Source: Pelargonium nanum
Lineage: Eukaryota > Streptophyta > Magnoliopsida > Geraniales > Geraniaceae
Assembly (NCBI GenBank): GCA_036897485.1
Contig: JAYMTF010000725.1
Span: 1 to 31,111 of the forward strand
Direction of reading: 5' to 3'
Length of the DNA stretch: 31,111 bases
Part shown: one piece after another, positions 9,537 to 21,668 of the stretch
Numbering within the stretch: position 1 is the stretch's first letter
Layout of the letters: every line of letters starts with the position of its first letter
Made by a program: the position numbers and the translations under genes
The notes under the pieces: generated by a model
The model's input: the letters and a program-made list of their open reading frames with translations, nothing else
What the model was told of the DNA's origin: nothing
The model's database searches: none

Positions 9537-12500
9537 AGCCTGAGTTTATAGGGCAGAAAAGGTGTTAGATACTTATGGAGGTTCAAAATAAAGAAAAAAT
9601 ACCTCGAGCGCATGCCAGATCAAAAATAGAAAATTTATAGTATGAACTCATAAAGGATTCACTTTCAAACTTATTTAGTAGGTACTAAGTCTGTTATATT
9701 AGTAATTTAGAAGTTGGTAAAAATCCTTCTGCTTATTCGAAAAGAAATTGAATATGCTTTTTTATGATGCTAATTATATTTTTGAAGATTTTTGTTTGAA
9801 TAAATATAGATCTCATATTTCTATAATTCTATAATTATAGTAGGGTATAAGTTTTTTCCTATTCTTTACTCATGTCTTAAATTCCTACTTTTTATAAGTT
9901 ATAACACATGAGTGCTGTTTCGCTTTTAGAATATAAGATTCAAAGTAAAGGGACTCTCATAAAGCTTTTTAAAGTAAAATTCTCCCTTAAGACTTTTCTA
10001 AGATATGTGGGGGTCATTAAATAAAGGTAAAAGATTCTGCTAAAAGCCTATAATTACATAAAGAAGAAAGTAAATAAAGTATCAAGTTTTCCCGTATACA
10101 TTTACTTTGTCGGTTTTAGTGTTATTTTTTTATTAAGTATATGTTATCTACACCGATTTCCCTTTGCATTTAAATGTATTTAATTCTGTTTAACTTTCTC
10201 TTATTATGGGATTGCCGTAGGATTAGCAGCCACTTGAGCTACCCTTTTTAATCCGGCAATAAGATAGAGTACCCCAAGTAAAGACTCCGATAAAAGATTC
10301 CCACTTTATAAATTTGTACTTAGCGAAAAAGTATCCTACCAATTCCTTTAGCTAAACCTTCCACAATGCACGAAATCTCTAATTATCGAATTAGGATAGA
10401 AACGCAGTTCAGATAAAGCGCACATAAATATAAGAAGAACTCCTGATTACCCCTTAGATTATTATCAGTAGAATACAATAAGAGCTCTTTAAAGACAAAG
10501 AAAAGAACTGAGTAAAACCCCGAGTTTCATCACAAATGGAGAGGAAGTAAAAAGTTATTAAGATCCTTAGTATAGGGTGATCCCGAAAAGCTCAAGTCAT
10601 ACCAAGACAATATAACCTTCGGGAACGAAACTTTTATTATAATAGGAGATCCTTGTCTTTTCGTTTGGTTTGTGTTAGAAGCTGATAGCCAGCTAAGGAG
10701 TTATATATAGGAATCCCAAGTTTCCTATTAATTTGCATACGCGATCCCAATTGGTAATGGGTATATGCTAGCAGCTTCAGCTAAGAGACCCCTTTTTTAA
10801 GTGTCCTAAGTACTATAGAAGAGGGTCCTCTAACAATTAACCTGTGTAATCATAGTCTCATCCAGGAACGCTAATAAATAACAAGCTTTTGATTTTCTAT
10901 ATAAGCCAGATACTTGACAGTTAAAGAATTAAGGAGGCACTTAAATAGACCTTTTCGTAGTCTTTGATACACTAGCAAAAATTGAATTAGATCCATTCTA
11001 AACACTTCGGAAGTTTTCACAAAAGTAAACCCTTTTAGATAAATTAGGAATAAGCATTCAGGGTTAGCCTTGATTGCACTTTATATTATACCTTATTTTA
11101 TATCATAATTTTATTAAAAAGAGCTTAAACATAGTTCGAAAAGATTTTATTCCTACCCTTGTTGAGTTAAAATTTTACTTGATACAATAGAGGGGCTCCA
11201 CTTATTCCTAGGGTGAAATGCCTAACCCCTTATATACTCTACATTACTCAGTTTTTGAAGCTTTTTTCTTAATCTACTGCTCGAGGACTAAAATATTGTG
11301 TGCCTTGCCAAGGTTTCCGGGAGTATAGTAAATTTGGATTGAGGAAAGTCTTAAAGAAGCTCTTATTCTCTCTAGTTTTTGTACAGAGCTTTTGCTTAGA
11401 AATAATTATAGACGAAATTGACTTGAGCTTGTGTATACCTTTTCGGTTTAGGACCTACGAATATATGAGCCTTTATAAGAAATATCTATATCTAGCAGCT
11501 AGCTAGCAGCACTACCTCCTTATGTATCATGTGTATTAAATTTAGCAGTTCTAATAAGCAAAACTAAAAGCTTGACTCTACTTAGACTTGTAAACTGTAG
11601 TAGAGTATTGCTCTTTAGACTGTGGAAGCTCCCGTAGTGTAAAATAAGTATAATTTGATTTTACTTAGTTTTATAGCAAAGAAACTCTAGACTTGAATTA
11701 AAGGGAGGTCCTAAGCTCTGTTAATCTTTTATGTAGAACCCTTTTAGCCTAATGTTAAATTTGTCTTGTACTAGCCTAAAGGAAAACTATAACTTTACGA
11801 GTAGCTTGACAAAAACCCTATCAAAGACTCTTTTGTACAGAATTCTTAGTACATATACAGAGCTAAGATGAGAAATTACTCTATTAACTTTAAGGAACCC
11901 CCTACTAATTTTTTAATCTTTTTGTTATACAAGAGGATCCCAGAATAACTAAATAACTAACTTAGTATTAAATTTTTATGATACGAGAGTAGCTAGTGAG
12001 AAGGTATAATATATGGGTAAAGAAACTTAGATCTTTATAATGCTGATACTTAATTTTTTGAGAAGCTCACCTTCTTCTACGTCCTACTTGGAAACTAGTT
12101 ACTCCTTAAATATTTAATCAAATCAGGGGACTCTACCTAATTCCAGTAACCTGAAACACTGGGACTTTTATATAATATTAGTGTTAGAGCAAAAGGATGC
12201 CTAATATTTAGATTTTTAAACCCTTCTAAACTCTCCGTTAAAGGAATACTCTGACATTTTCTACATTCCGGGTTACCTATGAAAAGGGTTCCATGTATTA
12301 CACAAGAGCCTTGCTACCGAGAGAAGCTTTGTCAAAGATAGTACTACTAAGATTAAGGAATAAGGTTAATAGAGAATCTTGAAGAAGGGGTTACATCCTT
12401 ACAAAAAAATTTTGAAACTAAGGAAACTCCTATAGAATTTAATAAAGTACTTGTATTATCTTTCGGGCTACTTGACATTGATCTGGATGCTTATATAAAG

Positions 12501-14384
12501 TCTGGGACTCTTATCTTGTTATATATTTTCGTGGATTAAATATAAATTATTAGAGCTCCTATACTAGAAATCTTCATAACTCTAAGGTGTATACCTATTA
12601 GCTGGGATCTAACCCTGTAAACAAGGAACCCTAAAATATTGTAGTAGTGTTAAGACTCAAAAGTAAAAATAGCTTAACAAATCTAAAAACTCGAGTATGA
12701 AATATCCCATCCCGGGTTTTTTAATGGGGTCAAGGCGGAAATAGGAGTTTAGCAAGTAATCTTTACCCCAGTTTTCTCGGCGCTCCCTTATTATACACCT
12801 TAAACAACGGATCTACAAGTCATACATACTTTTTCTTCAATGTACTCTTAGTTGTAAATTCTCAGTTTCTAGTTCCTTTCATTATTCGTAGTATCAACTA
12901 AACCCGTTTCTTGTATTGGAATAGATCTGATAAAATGTTTTTCCTAAGTTAGCCTTATCTGGGAATCTGACAAAAATCTATACTATCTTTTAAAAATAAA
13001 GACTTACTACACTTAAAAAACACGATACTTATTTAGTAGGGGCTATTGCCCTAAGGGTATCCTATTATTGGGCCGTATACTTCTGTGTTTACACTAGAGA
13101 TGTCCTTTTAATCCTGTAATGAGTGAAGAAGAAACTTATACTATAGTCAGAAGAACTCCGGTAGAAAAGAAATATAAATTCCTTACTTTTTTTTAGAATC
13201 AATTGGCTTGTAACTTACCATTAGGGAGTAAATGTCTAATAGCTTCTCTTGTCCAGGTTCTGTTAGGCTTTAATTTTGTTGAACATTTATTTCTTTGATT
13301 TTCTAAGACTTAAGGGCTTATAATGGAATTCAGTAAATAGGTATATCATGTGTACGATAAAATGAAGGAAGTTTTCCTTGTTTATGAGTTTACCTACGAG
13401 GTTTTTGTTGTAGTTTCTTCTTAGAAATGGGGTTCTCTATTTGATAATTAGCAATCTATTTATAGCGGTATTTTAGCATTCCGTGGGCTTAGTTCGACTG
13501 TTTTCTTAGCGGATTTTGAAATTCCCTAATACATTTAATTCTTATTATCCCCAACTCGAATGTTATTAAGTTCCAGTAAAAGTCTTGTCCTAAAGCAAAT
13601 GTACCCTTTTTGTTAGTTCCTATACTATATTATCTTCCAGGTTATGTTCTCTTAACAAGTTATAGCGTTTCCAAAGTCCCCTAGCGCCTACGTAATATTT
13701 AGTCAAAACTCTTTGAAACAGATGTTTATATTTCTTATTTCTTTGGCGGAGGTTTTAGATTTGCATCTATAGTTGTATCCTTTGATTTTCTAACTCTATA
13801 TTTAGAGCAAGATACAGGATCCACAAGGGTTACGTAAAACAAGAAGCCTTCCACTCTCCGGGCTCTTTCTCTCTTGCTATACTATAGTTTCTCTTATTTA
13901 GACAGATACCTACTAGCTAGTGTTAGTAGCTGGGCCTATTAGAAAAAGGGTTGCCTTAAGGATTATTACTTGTTAGAGATTCTAAATATATATATAAATT
14001 ACAAAAGTTAACCTGTTAAAACAAATCTTTATTTATTTGCTATTGTACTCTCAAGCTCCTATTTCTAACTGGGGGAGACTAAGCCGAGCTTCGAGCCACC
14101 TTTACTTTATTTTGTAGTTCAATAACTAAAGAAGTTCTTTAATAAATAGGCTTAAACTAAAGGAAACTCATTACAAAAGAGCTCTCTAATTTAACAGGTA
14201 GCCTACAACTTAGGAAATACTATTAACTAAGCTCTGTTTCTAGGATAAGCTTTCTTTCTTCTAGTCTGTAAAGTACTTTTGGAATCAATACTAATAAGAC
14301 CTTACTTAGGAAACTCAGTAAGAAACTCCTAATCCTAATACTATAGATAAGAATAAGACTATATACTGAAAAGAGTGACTTTCC

Positions 14385-14394
14385 TCGCGCGCGA
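14385..14394. repeat. CG-only palindrome TCGCGCGCGA
   Basis: A perfect ten-base palindrome of alternating C and G in strongly AT-rich DNA. Other isolated CG-rich spots occur at 4161-4170 and 20784-20790. No function can be read from it. Confidence 0.4.
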
Positions 14395-17012
14395 ACACGT
14401 TCCTTAATATAGTAGCAGCTCTGAAAAAGTTGCTTATTAGAATAAAGTGGTTGAGGAATATAACGAATAAGTTCTAATAGAATCCTTTTTTAAGAAAGGG
14501 GGATTCCTGACCCTCCTCAAAAGTTTCGAGAACCTAAGTCCAGGAAATAAAGTTTAATTGAACAAATATATAGTGTTCCTACTTCAAACCCTGGTATAAG
14601 GATAAAAAGCAACCTCATACTATAATGTTGCAATCTTGCTTTACGCCTTAATCTCTTATTGCAATTCCAAAGGTACCCCTTGATAATTGGCCTTATACTT
14701 CCCTTTCTGAGCGAGGAAAAAACCCTTGCTTACTTTTGAGGCCTATAACTTGTAATCGAAATCCTTCGTAAAAAATAGATTGTATAGAGTAAGCCGCCCT
14801 CCTTATAGCTTATTACTATTGCCTGTCTAGAACCTATAATCCTAGAAAAAAGACTCCTAGCTTTTGCCTTTAAAGTGTTTTCTCTTGTAAAAAACAGATT
14901 TATTTCTCTTATTTTATATATTTCTTAACCCAAGGTTCCTATAAGCTCCTGAACTATATCTTAATAATACCCTGGCCTGGTTCAGAACCCCTAAATTCAA
15001 AATAAAGGAAACCCGTTTACTAAATTATAGAAAATCCCTGTGATCCTGAGAAGCTAAAACGCCCAAACGGACTCCCTTTTATTAAATACCGTTCTAAATT
15101 GGAAGCCCTGGAAACAGAGCAGGTAACAAGTACCCGAGAGGAGTCAGTGCTTCCTCTTTATACTTATTTATTACCTTAATTAAATTCCGCTAAGAAGGAT
15201 AAAACCTTGTACACATTCATTGGATTTTCTATTCTTTACTTCTTACAAAAGGAGCTTTAGTGTTATATATCATGAATCAGACAAGGCCCTAGGAACTCTA
15301 TTTGAGTGCTTTTTTATTAATAAAAGTAACTTATAGGGTTTCCCTCCAACCAGTTTTTTTGAAGAGGCTCCCTCATTTGTTATAACTGGGATACCTTTAA
15401 ACAAGTTAAGCAAAGACTTAGCATTAGCAGAAGATTTATTCCCTTTAGGGAGGGGTTTAGATAAGTTTCGGTACAACCAACAAAGTTTGAGTATATTCTG
15501 ACTTAGATTTTATACCCTTTTCATTTTTTATGAGGATCTATTAGAATTCCAGACATCCTGTAAAGAAAGAAGTTGCGACTTTCGAAGGAAATCCTCCATA
15601 AAGTACGGCGGGTATGCATGGTTATATACTTACTACAAACTGACAGGGGGCTCTTTCAGAAGGCATCCGGGATTTGTGTTACGCAGTCCTATTTTCAAGA
15701 GAGCGTATAGATTGAATAGAATAGGAAGCGAGTCTTGTGTGCAAATTCAAATTTAAAGAGCTTAGAACTGTTCAAGAGAAATCCCTTTCATTAAGAGTTC
15801 CGGTTGTGCATTAGTTTACTATTCTTGTATCTAACTCCTTTTTGGGAGTCATACAGATTTATAGAAAGAAACGCTATAATAGGTAGTTGGGTGTACGCCC
15901 CTATCATTTAAAATTAATAAAAAAAATTAAATATTACATATATTTATAAGCCATATCCAGAGGTCCCATAAAAAGCACTAGATTTAGAAGAGGTTGTTCT
16001 TCCTTCAAGCGATTCTATTAGGCTAAAGTATAACTCACAAACATAAAGCATACGCAGTTAGATCAAAGCTCTTAGTATTCATTAATAATTATAGGCGATT
16101 AAGCTCATACAACCCTTAAAAGTTTACTTACCCGATGTAATTGTATATACTTTTCCGTACACTGGTTCCTTACTTTCTAGTTTTATAACTATCTTATTTT
16201 GCAGGAGATCCCTTTGGGAAATGCGTATTACTTTATTAGAATTAGAAGATATTCTATATAAATTTATGAGTAAACTTTAACTTTAATCTGAACGGGAAGA
16301 GCTTACTTTTTAGTTTAGGTAGGTCCTAAGCTGGGAATTAGGGTTACTTTTCCTTTTTAGGATCCAAAGCTTCTAGAAAGTTAAGTACGTGGATTAGTTT
16401 TACAAAGTAGCTGTTAAAAGGGGTATTTGCTTTATATATAGCTGCAAGAGACCTATATAAGTCTTATTTCTCAAAAACTTAAAAACCCTTATAAATTTAT
16501 CATTAACCCCGTTTACGACAAGTCCGGTAACGATAGGAAATCCTATTGGATTGGGAAGTCAAGTGGTTACCCAGAAATAATTTATAAGATTTATATTGCA
16601 TAAATATCAAGATATGCTCCTAATTTAAGACTTCGTAGTAGAACCCTAGATTCTTTAGGTTTTTCTTTCAAAAACTGTAAATATACATTCAAATAATAAA
16701 CTTTAAAAGAATCATTATACCTTACTCCCTTAACTTAGCAAAAAGAAGTTATTTTATCTTGCTTTTTTCTCTATTATTTAGGGTAAAACCTGTTGGCGAT
16801 TGGCTGATTCTATGATCACGCTCCTAATAATATAAGGTTCAAAAATAAACTAGGGCATTGAAAAGCAAATAAAAACACCTATTATATCTTAGATCTAAGT
16901 TACTTTTTGGATATTATATATAATCTCCCGCAACCTATTATTTTGCAGAATAACCCAGGTATCCTTTAGCTTTGCCTTTATGCAACAACACTAAGAAATG
17001 CATCATCTTTTG

Positions 17013-17086
17013 TTTGATAAGTTAAGTGTTGGTAGAGCATTTGCCTTTTTACCAAACGGTCGTAGGTTCGAATCATGTATATCCCA
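17013..17086 (+). tRNA. tRNA-Lys(UUU)-type locus, imperfect stems
   Basis: The core TTGGTAGAGCA is followed by an anticodon arm TTTGC-CTTTTTA-CCAAA, which carries UUU at positions 34-36 and one C-C mismatch next to the loop. The variable region CGGTC and T arm GTAGG-TTCGAAT-CATGT come next, then ATATCCC-A. Body, spacing and anticodon fit tRNA-Lys. The T stem has a G-A mismatch and two wobbles. The D stem 5' side (GTTA) no longer pairs with GAGC. The likely 5' acceptor TTTGATA pairs only partly with the 3' end. It is the most intact Lys copy by anticodon. It could be a decaying gene or one repaired by editing. Confidence 0.5.
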
Positions 17087-18133
17087 CTTCCTATAAAACT
17101 TTATACAAAGAACTCCAAATCCTAGTAAATAGGTATTGACTAGGGGTGTCTTAACCGCGAATAAAAGCAAAAAAGTCGAGATAAAACCAAAATTAATTAA
17201 AAAAAAAATTTAATATTTATTAAAGGAAGTATTTCTTGTTGTTATTCTACTACGTTCTTTTTCTTAATTCCAGGGATCCAAATCTAAGTTTCTGTACAGC
17301 GGTACAAGGGTTTCTCGGTTAGATTTGTGAGGTATACTTTCGGTGTCCCTTCAATCACTAACTAACTGTAAATGGGATTTGATGGAATTCCTCGTATAAA
17401 TACCTTTTTGAGGAGCCTCTTGAATTGAGAGTCCTTTCCTTATTGATATCATAATGGGTATCTACTAACGTATACGTTTATTATATTCTGTGATAAGCAA
17501 AAGGTTTTCAAGAGCTTTAACTTGTATTATACAAAACTACTTTATCCTGATAAACTTCGATATAAAAGGCCCTATATACTTGTCCTCACGCACACCTTCC
17601 CGCTTTTTCCTTAAACATGTAAGAACCCCTTTAAATATTTAAACTGAGTCAGGTAGTCTCAGGTAGTCCTATCAATAGAATAGAGATTTCATTTACATAC
17701 TTTATTCAATACGATTAAAACTCTTTACATAAGTAGTTACTCGAGCAAGAAGCTAATCCGAATACTTGGAATAACACTGCAATGTTAATAATAGGGTTTT
17801 TTGGTGTAAAACAAGGAAAACAAAGGGGATGCTTAACTCGTTCAAAGTACACTTACTTTAATACTCCTTATTTCCCCATTTTCAGTCTTGAACCGGGGTG
17901 GTAAAAATCTATGAAAATTCTAGACTTGCTTTTTATTCGGTTAATAACAAGATCTTGGCCAGGTAATTTTTGTCAATCGTAAGTCATCGTACGAATGTCG
18001 AGTTAGTGTGTAAATAAAGCCTAATCCAGCATAAGGACTCATCTAAAGAAGTTAATATTTGTGCTCGTACATTTTATAGTACAAGGGACTCGGACCCTTT
18101 TTTAATCAAAACGTGACCCTTTTAACCTACTAA
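17087..18133. other. Non-coding stretch, no gene seen
   Basis: No gene recognised. An AT-rich tract with TTAATTAAAAAAAA lies at about 17190-17222, 100 bases after the Lys-type locus. A CAGGTAGTCT direct repeat lies near 17651-17670. A weak T-arm resemblance near 17893 is not accepted. Confidence 0.45.
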
Positions 18134-18286
18134 TTAAAATTTAAGAAACTTACTTTTCAAAACACAAAAAACTTCAATTCAGTTACAGATTTTTTTCATA
18201 TTCGTGTTATAGCTTTGGGTATTATTACAATGACTTTGATGTTGGATTGGTTATTGTTAAAATTCGTGCAGAATTTTAAGGTATAG
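18134..18286 (+). other. Open stretch with one hydrophobic segment (unrecognised)
   Basis: A stop-to-stop run of 50 codons (TAA before it, TAG at its end). Its second half reads IRVIALGIITMTLMLDWLLL, a plausible membrane segment with hydrophobic residues throughout, followed by KFVQNF. There is no ATG ahead of this segment, so any start would be non-standard. No family recognised. Its last bases overlap the isolated tRNA-Lys-type 3' end on the other strand. Runs of this length are common by chance here. Confidence 0.12.
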
Positions 18287-18300
18287 CAGGTGAACCTACG
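18280..18300 (-). pseudogene. Isolated 3' end of a tRNA-Lys-type gene
   Basis: The reverse strand reads CGTAGGTTCACCTGCTATACC. It matches the T arm and acceptor 3' strand of the Lys-type locus at 3.74-3.83 kb, sharing CCTGCTATACC exactly. The T loop has lost three bases (TTCA instead of TTCAAGT). No D arm or anticodon arm of this type is found upstream on that strand, so it is a fragment, not a gene. Confidence 0.45.
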
Positions 18301-18967
18301 ATATACTAGAAATAAAGGTACAAACTGGCCAAGCTTCCTGAGTTAGGAGTTAGGTAACTATTACTTTTAAAATATAAAAGAAATGCAACGACCTATATTA
18401 TCTCAAAAATTGTATAGATTGCGCTTTCTGTCAGTTGATTAGGGCTCACAAAGAATTAAATATTTAACCGATACATAGCAATATTTGTTGATAGGAGATA
18501 AACAAGTAGTTAAGGCATAGGGGGGTCTAAAAAACTTCTTTATATTAAAAGTACTCAGGAATATACGAGATATAGCTTTTTAAGGGAAGGATTGATTACT
18601 CTATTCATAGATAGTAAATAGTTTTTGAAGTATCTAGCAGCTTATAGTACATTTTTTGCCAAAGAGTTTCTACTTTAGTTTTTCTTAACCTTCTGATGTA
18701 GATCTTATGGTTGTATTTACGATTTAGTAGTTGTCCCTAAAGTCTTTTATTATTAAGCGAATCATAATAAATTTAATTAGTAGTATTTATGGAGCTATCA
18801 ATTTCCTAATGATGTGGTCAAGAATATATAAGAGAGTAAGAGAGTGCTAACTTCTTTAAACTAAAAAAAATTGTAAGCGGCAGCTTTGTAATGTTTACCT
18901 AATACTTTATTAAAATTAAGCCTTTACAAAAATAAAATTTTTAGAGATAACCACAAAAAACCCTATT
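18301..18967. other. Non-coding stretch, no gene seen
   Basis: AT-rich DNA with few palindrome copies and no recognised gene. Confidence 0.45.
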
Positions 18968-19045
18968 TACCTAAATTAAGGTTAAAACTCGAACGCGAAG
19001 CAGCAAGTATGAATACCACCGTCGGTTCGAAACCTGCTTAGGTAT
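18968..19045 (+). tRNA. tRNA-like locus with a perfect seven-pair acceptor
   Basis: TACCTAA (18968-18974) pairs perfectly with TTAGGTA (19038-19044). Immediately inside the 3' strand is a T arm GTCGG-TTCGAAA-CCTGC with one mismatch. Total length is 77 bases plus a discriminator T. The middle does not fold into obvious standard D and anticodon arms. A small GTAT-GA-ATAC hairpin just before the T arm could be a variable arm, which would suggest a class II tRNA (Ser, Leu or Tyr). A loop-like CTCGAAC further 5' would then read CGA (Ser), but its stem does not pair. The identity is open. Confidence 0.4.
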
Positions 19046-19195
19046 AAATTCTTATCAAAAGAGGTAATTACTTTAATTAAAAATTACTTTGATAATTTGA
19101 ACAGCTTATTCCTATATACTAGAATTTATTCCATATCGGGAATCCTCAGCCTATGCTTTTAAAATATACTAAATAAGATCGTTATTTGTATAGAA

Positions 19196-19270
19196 TTAGA
19201 AGGTTTTGAACTAACGCCTTTCGAGTTGGTAGACTCGTGATATGCCTTAAATGCTAAACGACCTTACTAA
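19196..19270 (-). tRNA. tRNA-like locus, 75 bases, unusual arms
   Basis: The ends pair: TTAGAAGGT (+ 19196-19204) with ACCTT-a-CTAA (+ 19261-19270), nine pairs with one bulged base, closing a 75-base unit. Inside, on the reverse strand, CGAGT-CTACCA-ACTCG forms a perfect five-pair hairpin near the centre, in the position of an anticodon arm or a class II variable arm. A GTTAGTTCAAAACC T-arm-like segment follows, whose stem is poorly paired. No anticodon can be assigned safely because the loop is six bases. It stands tail to tail with the tRNA-like locus about 150 bases upstream. Confidence 0.35.
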
Positions 19271-20239
19271 AGTGCAATCAACTTTTATAGAATACGATAA
19301 GAACTATATGCAATTTTAGAACAAAAATACATCTATCTAAGCGATTTCAGCGATAAATTCAAATTTAGGTAAACAGCAGATACAAAAGGCCCTCTTTACA
19401 CTTGAGTACTGAAACTTTGCATAATTTAATTCATAAAGTAAGTACTCGTTCTATTGGTTTAGTAGATACTCCTGAAGTTAATTCTAAAATTTATATTTAA
19501 ATAGTTTAATATAGACTTAGTTTATCTTTACTTTGTAAAAGCAAATAGAATATGGATATCCCCAATTGGGTCCGTTTTCAAATAACTTCGACAATAGCAA
19601 CGGGATTCAAAATTCTGAGAAAACATTGCGTATCCAATTTATTTTTCTTTTTTAGTAGGTATCATTCATAATTATTGGTCTGCCATTACCTGTAGGTTCC
19701 TCCATTAAAGTAAATCTTAATTCTATACACTATTCACCGAACTTTGATTCATGTAAATCCCCTCGATTTAACATTTTAAAAGTAACACTAAAAAAAGCAT
19801 ACTCAGAATACTTGACTAACCCCTTGAAACTTCTTTTTTTGTAACTTTTAGCTCGCTATTCCTTTAATATACAAGATCTCTCTAAATTAAGAAATTCGTT
19901 GCTTCTCCTCTTTGCGGATATCTAGGCACCTGAACCCAGTATAAGTATTTACCGCACATCCGCCCTTTGAAATGAAACCTTTGGCTTTCTAGCCTCTAAT
20001 TCCCTAAAATCCGTCTGAGGTATTCTTCTAAGTGCTATGTTCCTGATATAATTATTCTTCTTCCTATATTGTGTTTCTTATTTAATTTCAGAGAAAAAAG
20101 GGAAAGGTAGTTGAAAATATTTTTGGTAAGAACTCCGAGTTCTTCGCTTTACTTTGCGTACAATAGGGTACTAAAAGAAGTCCCAACAAGCAGTAGAGTA
20201 TGGTATCTAAGTTCAAAGACATAGCAAACCCGCCCCTCT

Positions 20240-20253
20240 CCTCTTTAAAGAGG
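20240..20253. repeat. Perfect 14-base palindrome CCTCTTTAAAGAGG
   Basis: The longest perfect palindrome that I noticed in the window. It lies within a pyrimidine-rich segment (CCCCTCTCC before, CCCCTCCC after). It could be a protein-binding site or a cruciform seed. No neighbouring gene helps to interpret it. Confidence 0.5.
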
Positions 20254-21643
20254 CCCCTCCCTAGGAACTTACTAAATTTCAAAAGAATCCATTTAATTGC
20301 TTTTTAGCTTTTTGAAGACGCACCCTGGTGATGGTTTAATTGCAGACTAAAAGTCATTGGCATGAAAGAACACAATTAGTTAATAATTTTAAGTGAATGC
20401 CCATTGAATAGATATCGAACAGCTTTTTGAATTTATGTTCCTGAGCTCTCTGTTAACAAAGGAGTTAACCGGACCTTAAATTATAACACGAGTGAGTCAG
20501 TATACCTTATATATCCAAAAAAAAAATTTCCTATGTTTTCAAACTTATACGGGATAGTGATATATTTATATATAGTATTAGGGCCTCGCTTGCATATAAG
20601 AACTCCCAAGTATAAAGTTTTATGGATTATGGGATATGACTTAAAGGTTTATTCTAAAGTAAATTCCGATGTCAAGTTTTTTGTATAGAGTTTTTTAAGG
20701 ATCAAGCTCTTGCACTACTTCGCTTGTCTTAGTTACGCTCGCATTCGCCATTATGTGGTCACTCTAGCGGATCAAAGGGTTTTCGCGCGGGATACCTTAT
20801 CGATATTTGGTATGTTAAAGAATACAAAAACTATTATTACCCACGTGATAAGAAAAGTATTTCTTTTATTTCTTAGAGAGCCTTGTTACTCGGATTAATT
20901 TCGAGTATCCTGATTTTGAGTCTGTTAGTATATGGAGCTTCAATATTCTCCTTCAAATTTTTATCTACGCAATACCTAAAGTAAAGGCCCTGTTCTTTCT
21001 AAACTAAAATTACTATAGGAAAGAATAGGAATCTCGTATTTTTATACAAAATTCCATAAATTTAGCAATCCGGGGAGCCCCGTGATGAAGATGAAGTCCT
21101 TAAGAGTGTCTAATTAGATGGTAAAAAATGAGTACATGTTACACTTTGAGTTGGACTGCGTGCCTTAAAGCATTTCTTTTTTGAGTACCCTCCTTGCAAA
21201 ACACAAGAAACTAAGAATCTTTTAGTGATACATATCCTTAGTACCTTAGTCTCTTGAGAACACAGTTGTATATAACCTAATATTTATTAAAGTGTAACAT
21301 AGATAATACATAGATAATATTAGAGTATAGTTTAGGATATTTTTCACTATGAGGTGAAGAAATCACTCTTACCCGAGCCCGAGAAAATGTTCAATCACGC
21401 ACGTTATCGGTCAGCGAAAAGGGCCTTATACAATTTATTGCGGATCCATCCTGAAACTTAACTAAATTAAAAATATGTTATTCAGTAGATTGTGAACTTA
21501 CATTACATAAGTAGTGCCTCTTTTACCTTAAGACTGCACATTTCTCCGTTATCTTACATATTATGTCTTCTATTCTCCCTGCTATGTCTAACTATACACT
21601 AGAGTCTTACCTCAGGGAGGTATACCTGATTTCTCGCTCCTGC

Positions 21644-21668
21644 AAGTATACAAGGTTTTGAACCCTCA
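21644..21668 (-). pseudogene. Weak T-arm-like remnant
   Basis: The reverse strand reads GAGGG-TTCAAAA-CCTTG followed by TATACTT. Four of five T-stem pairs hold, one as a wobble, and the seven-base loop starts TTC. No matching 5' acceptor or anticodon arm was found upstream. It may be a tRNA fragment or a chance match. Confidence 0.2.

Larger units (their letters stand above)
9088..17012. other. Non-coding stretch of about 7.9 kb, no gene seen
   Basis: No protein or RNA gene that I can support. It contains the inverted repeat CCTAG-ATC-CTAGG at 9524-9536 and the palindrome TCGCGCGCGA at 14385-14394. GGAATCC lies at 10710-10716 and GGATTCC at 14501-14507. A GGGTGTACGCCC cluster (15889-15900) is followed at once by a TTAAAATTAATAAAAAAAA tract. 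The palindrome family is dense, especially around 10.2-10.8 and 12.1-12.8 kb. Open frames at 11,300-11,506 (+) and 15,270-15,476 (-) of 68 codons each match nothing known to me. From about 13.4 to 15.4 kb the texture again favours CTTA/CTAA words. Confidence 0.5.

Noticed and set aside
15270-15476. 68-codon minus-strand open frame
   Set aside because: It has no ATG start, no homologue that I know and a length expected by chance.
15606-15630. GGTATGCATGGTT, resembling the small-subunit rRNA segment near E. coli 1050
   Set aside because: Flanking conserved rRNA sequence is not present.
17880-17910. GGTTCAAGA on the minus strand as a possible T arm
   Set aside because: The stem does not pair and no other tRNA arm is nearby.
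17950-18015. Short peptide NRKSSYECRVSV resembling the YECG motif of Nad3
   Set aside because: The downstream Nad3 hallmarks are missing and the run ends at once in stops. A chance match is likely.
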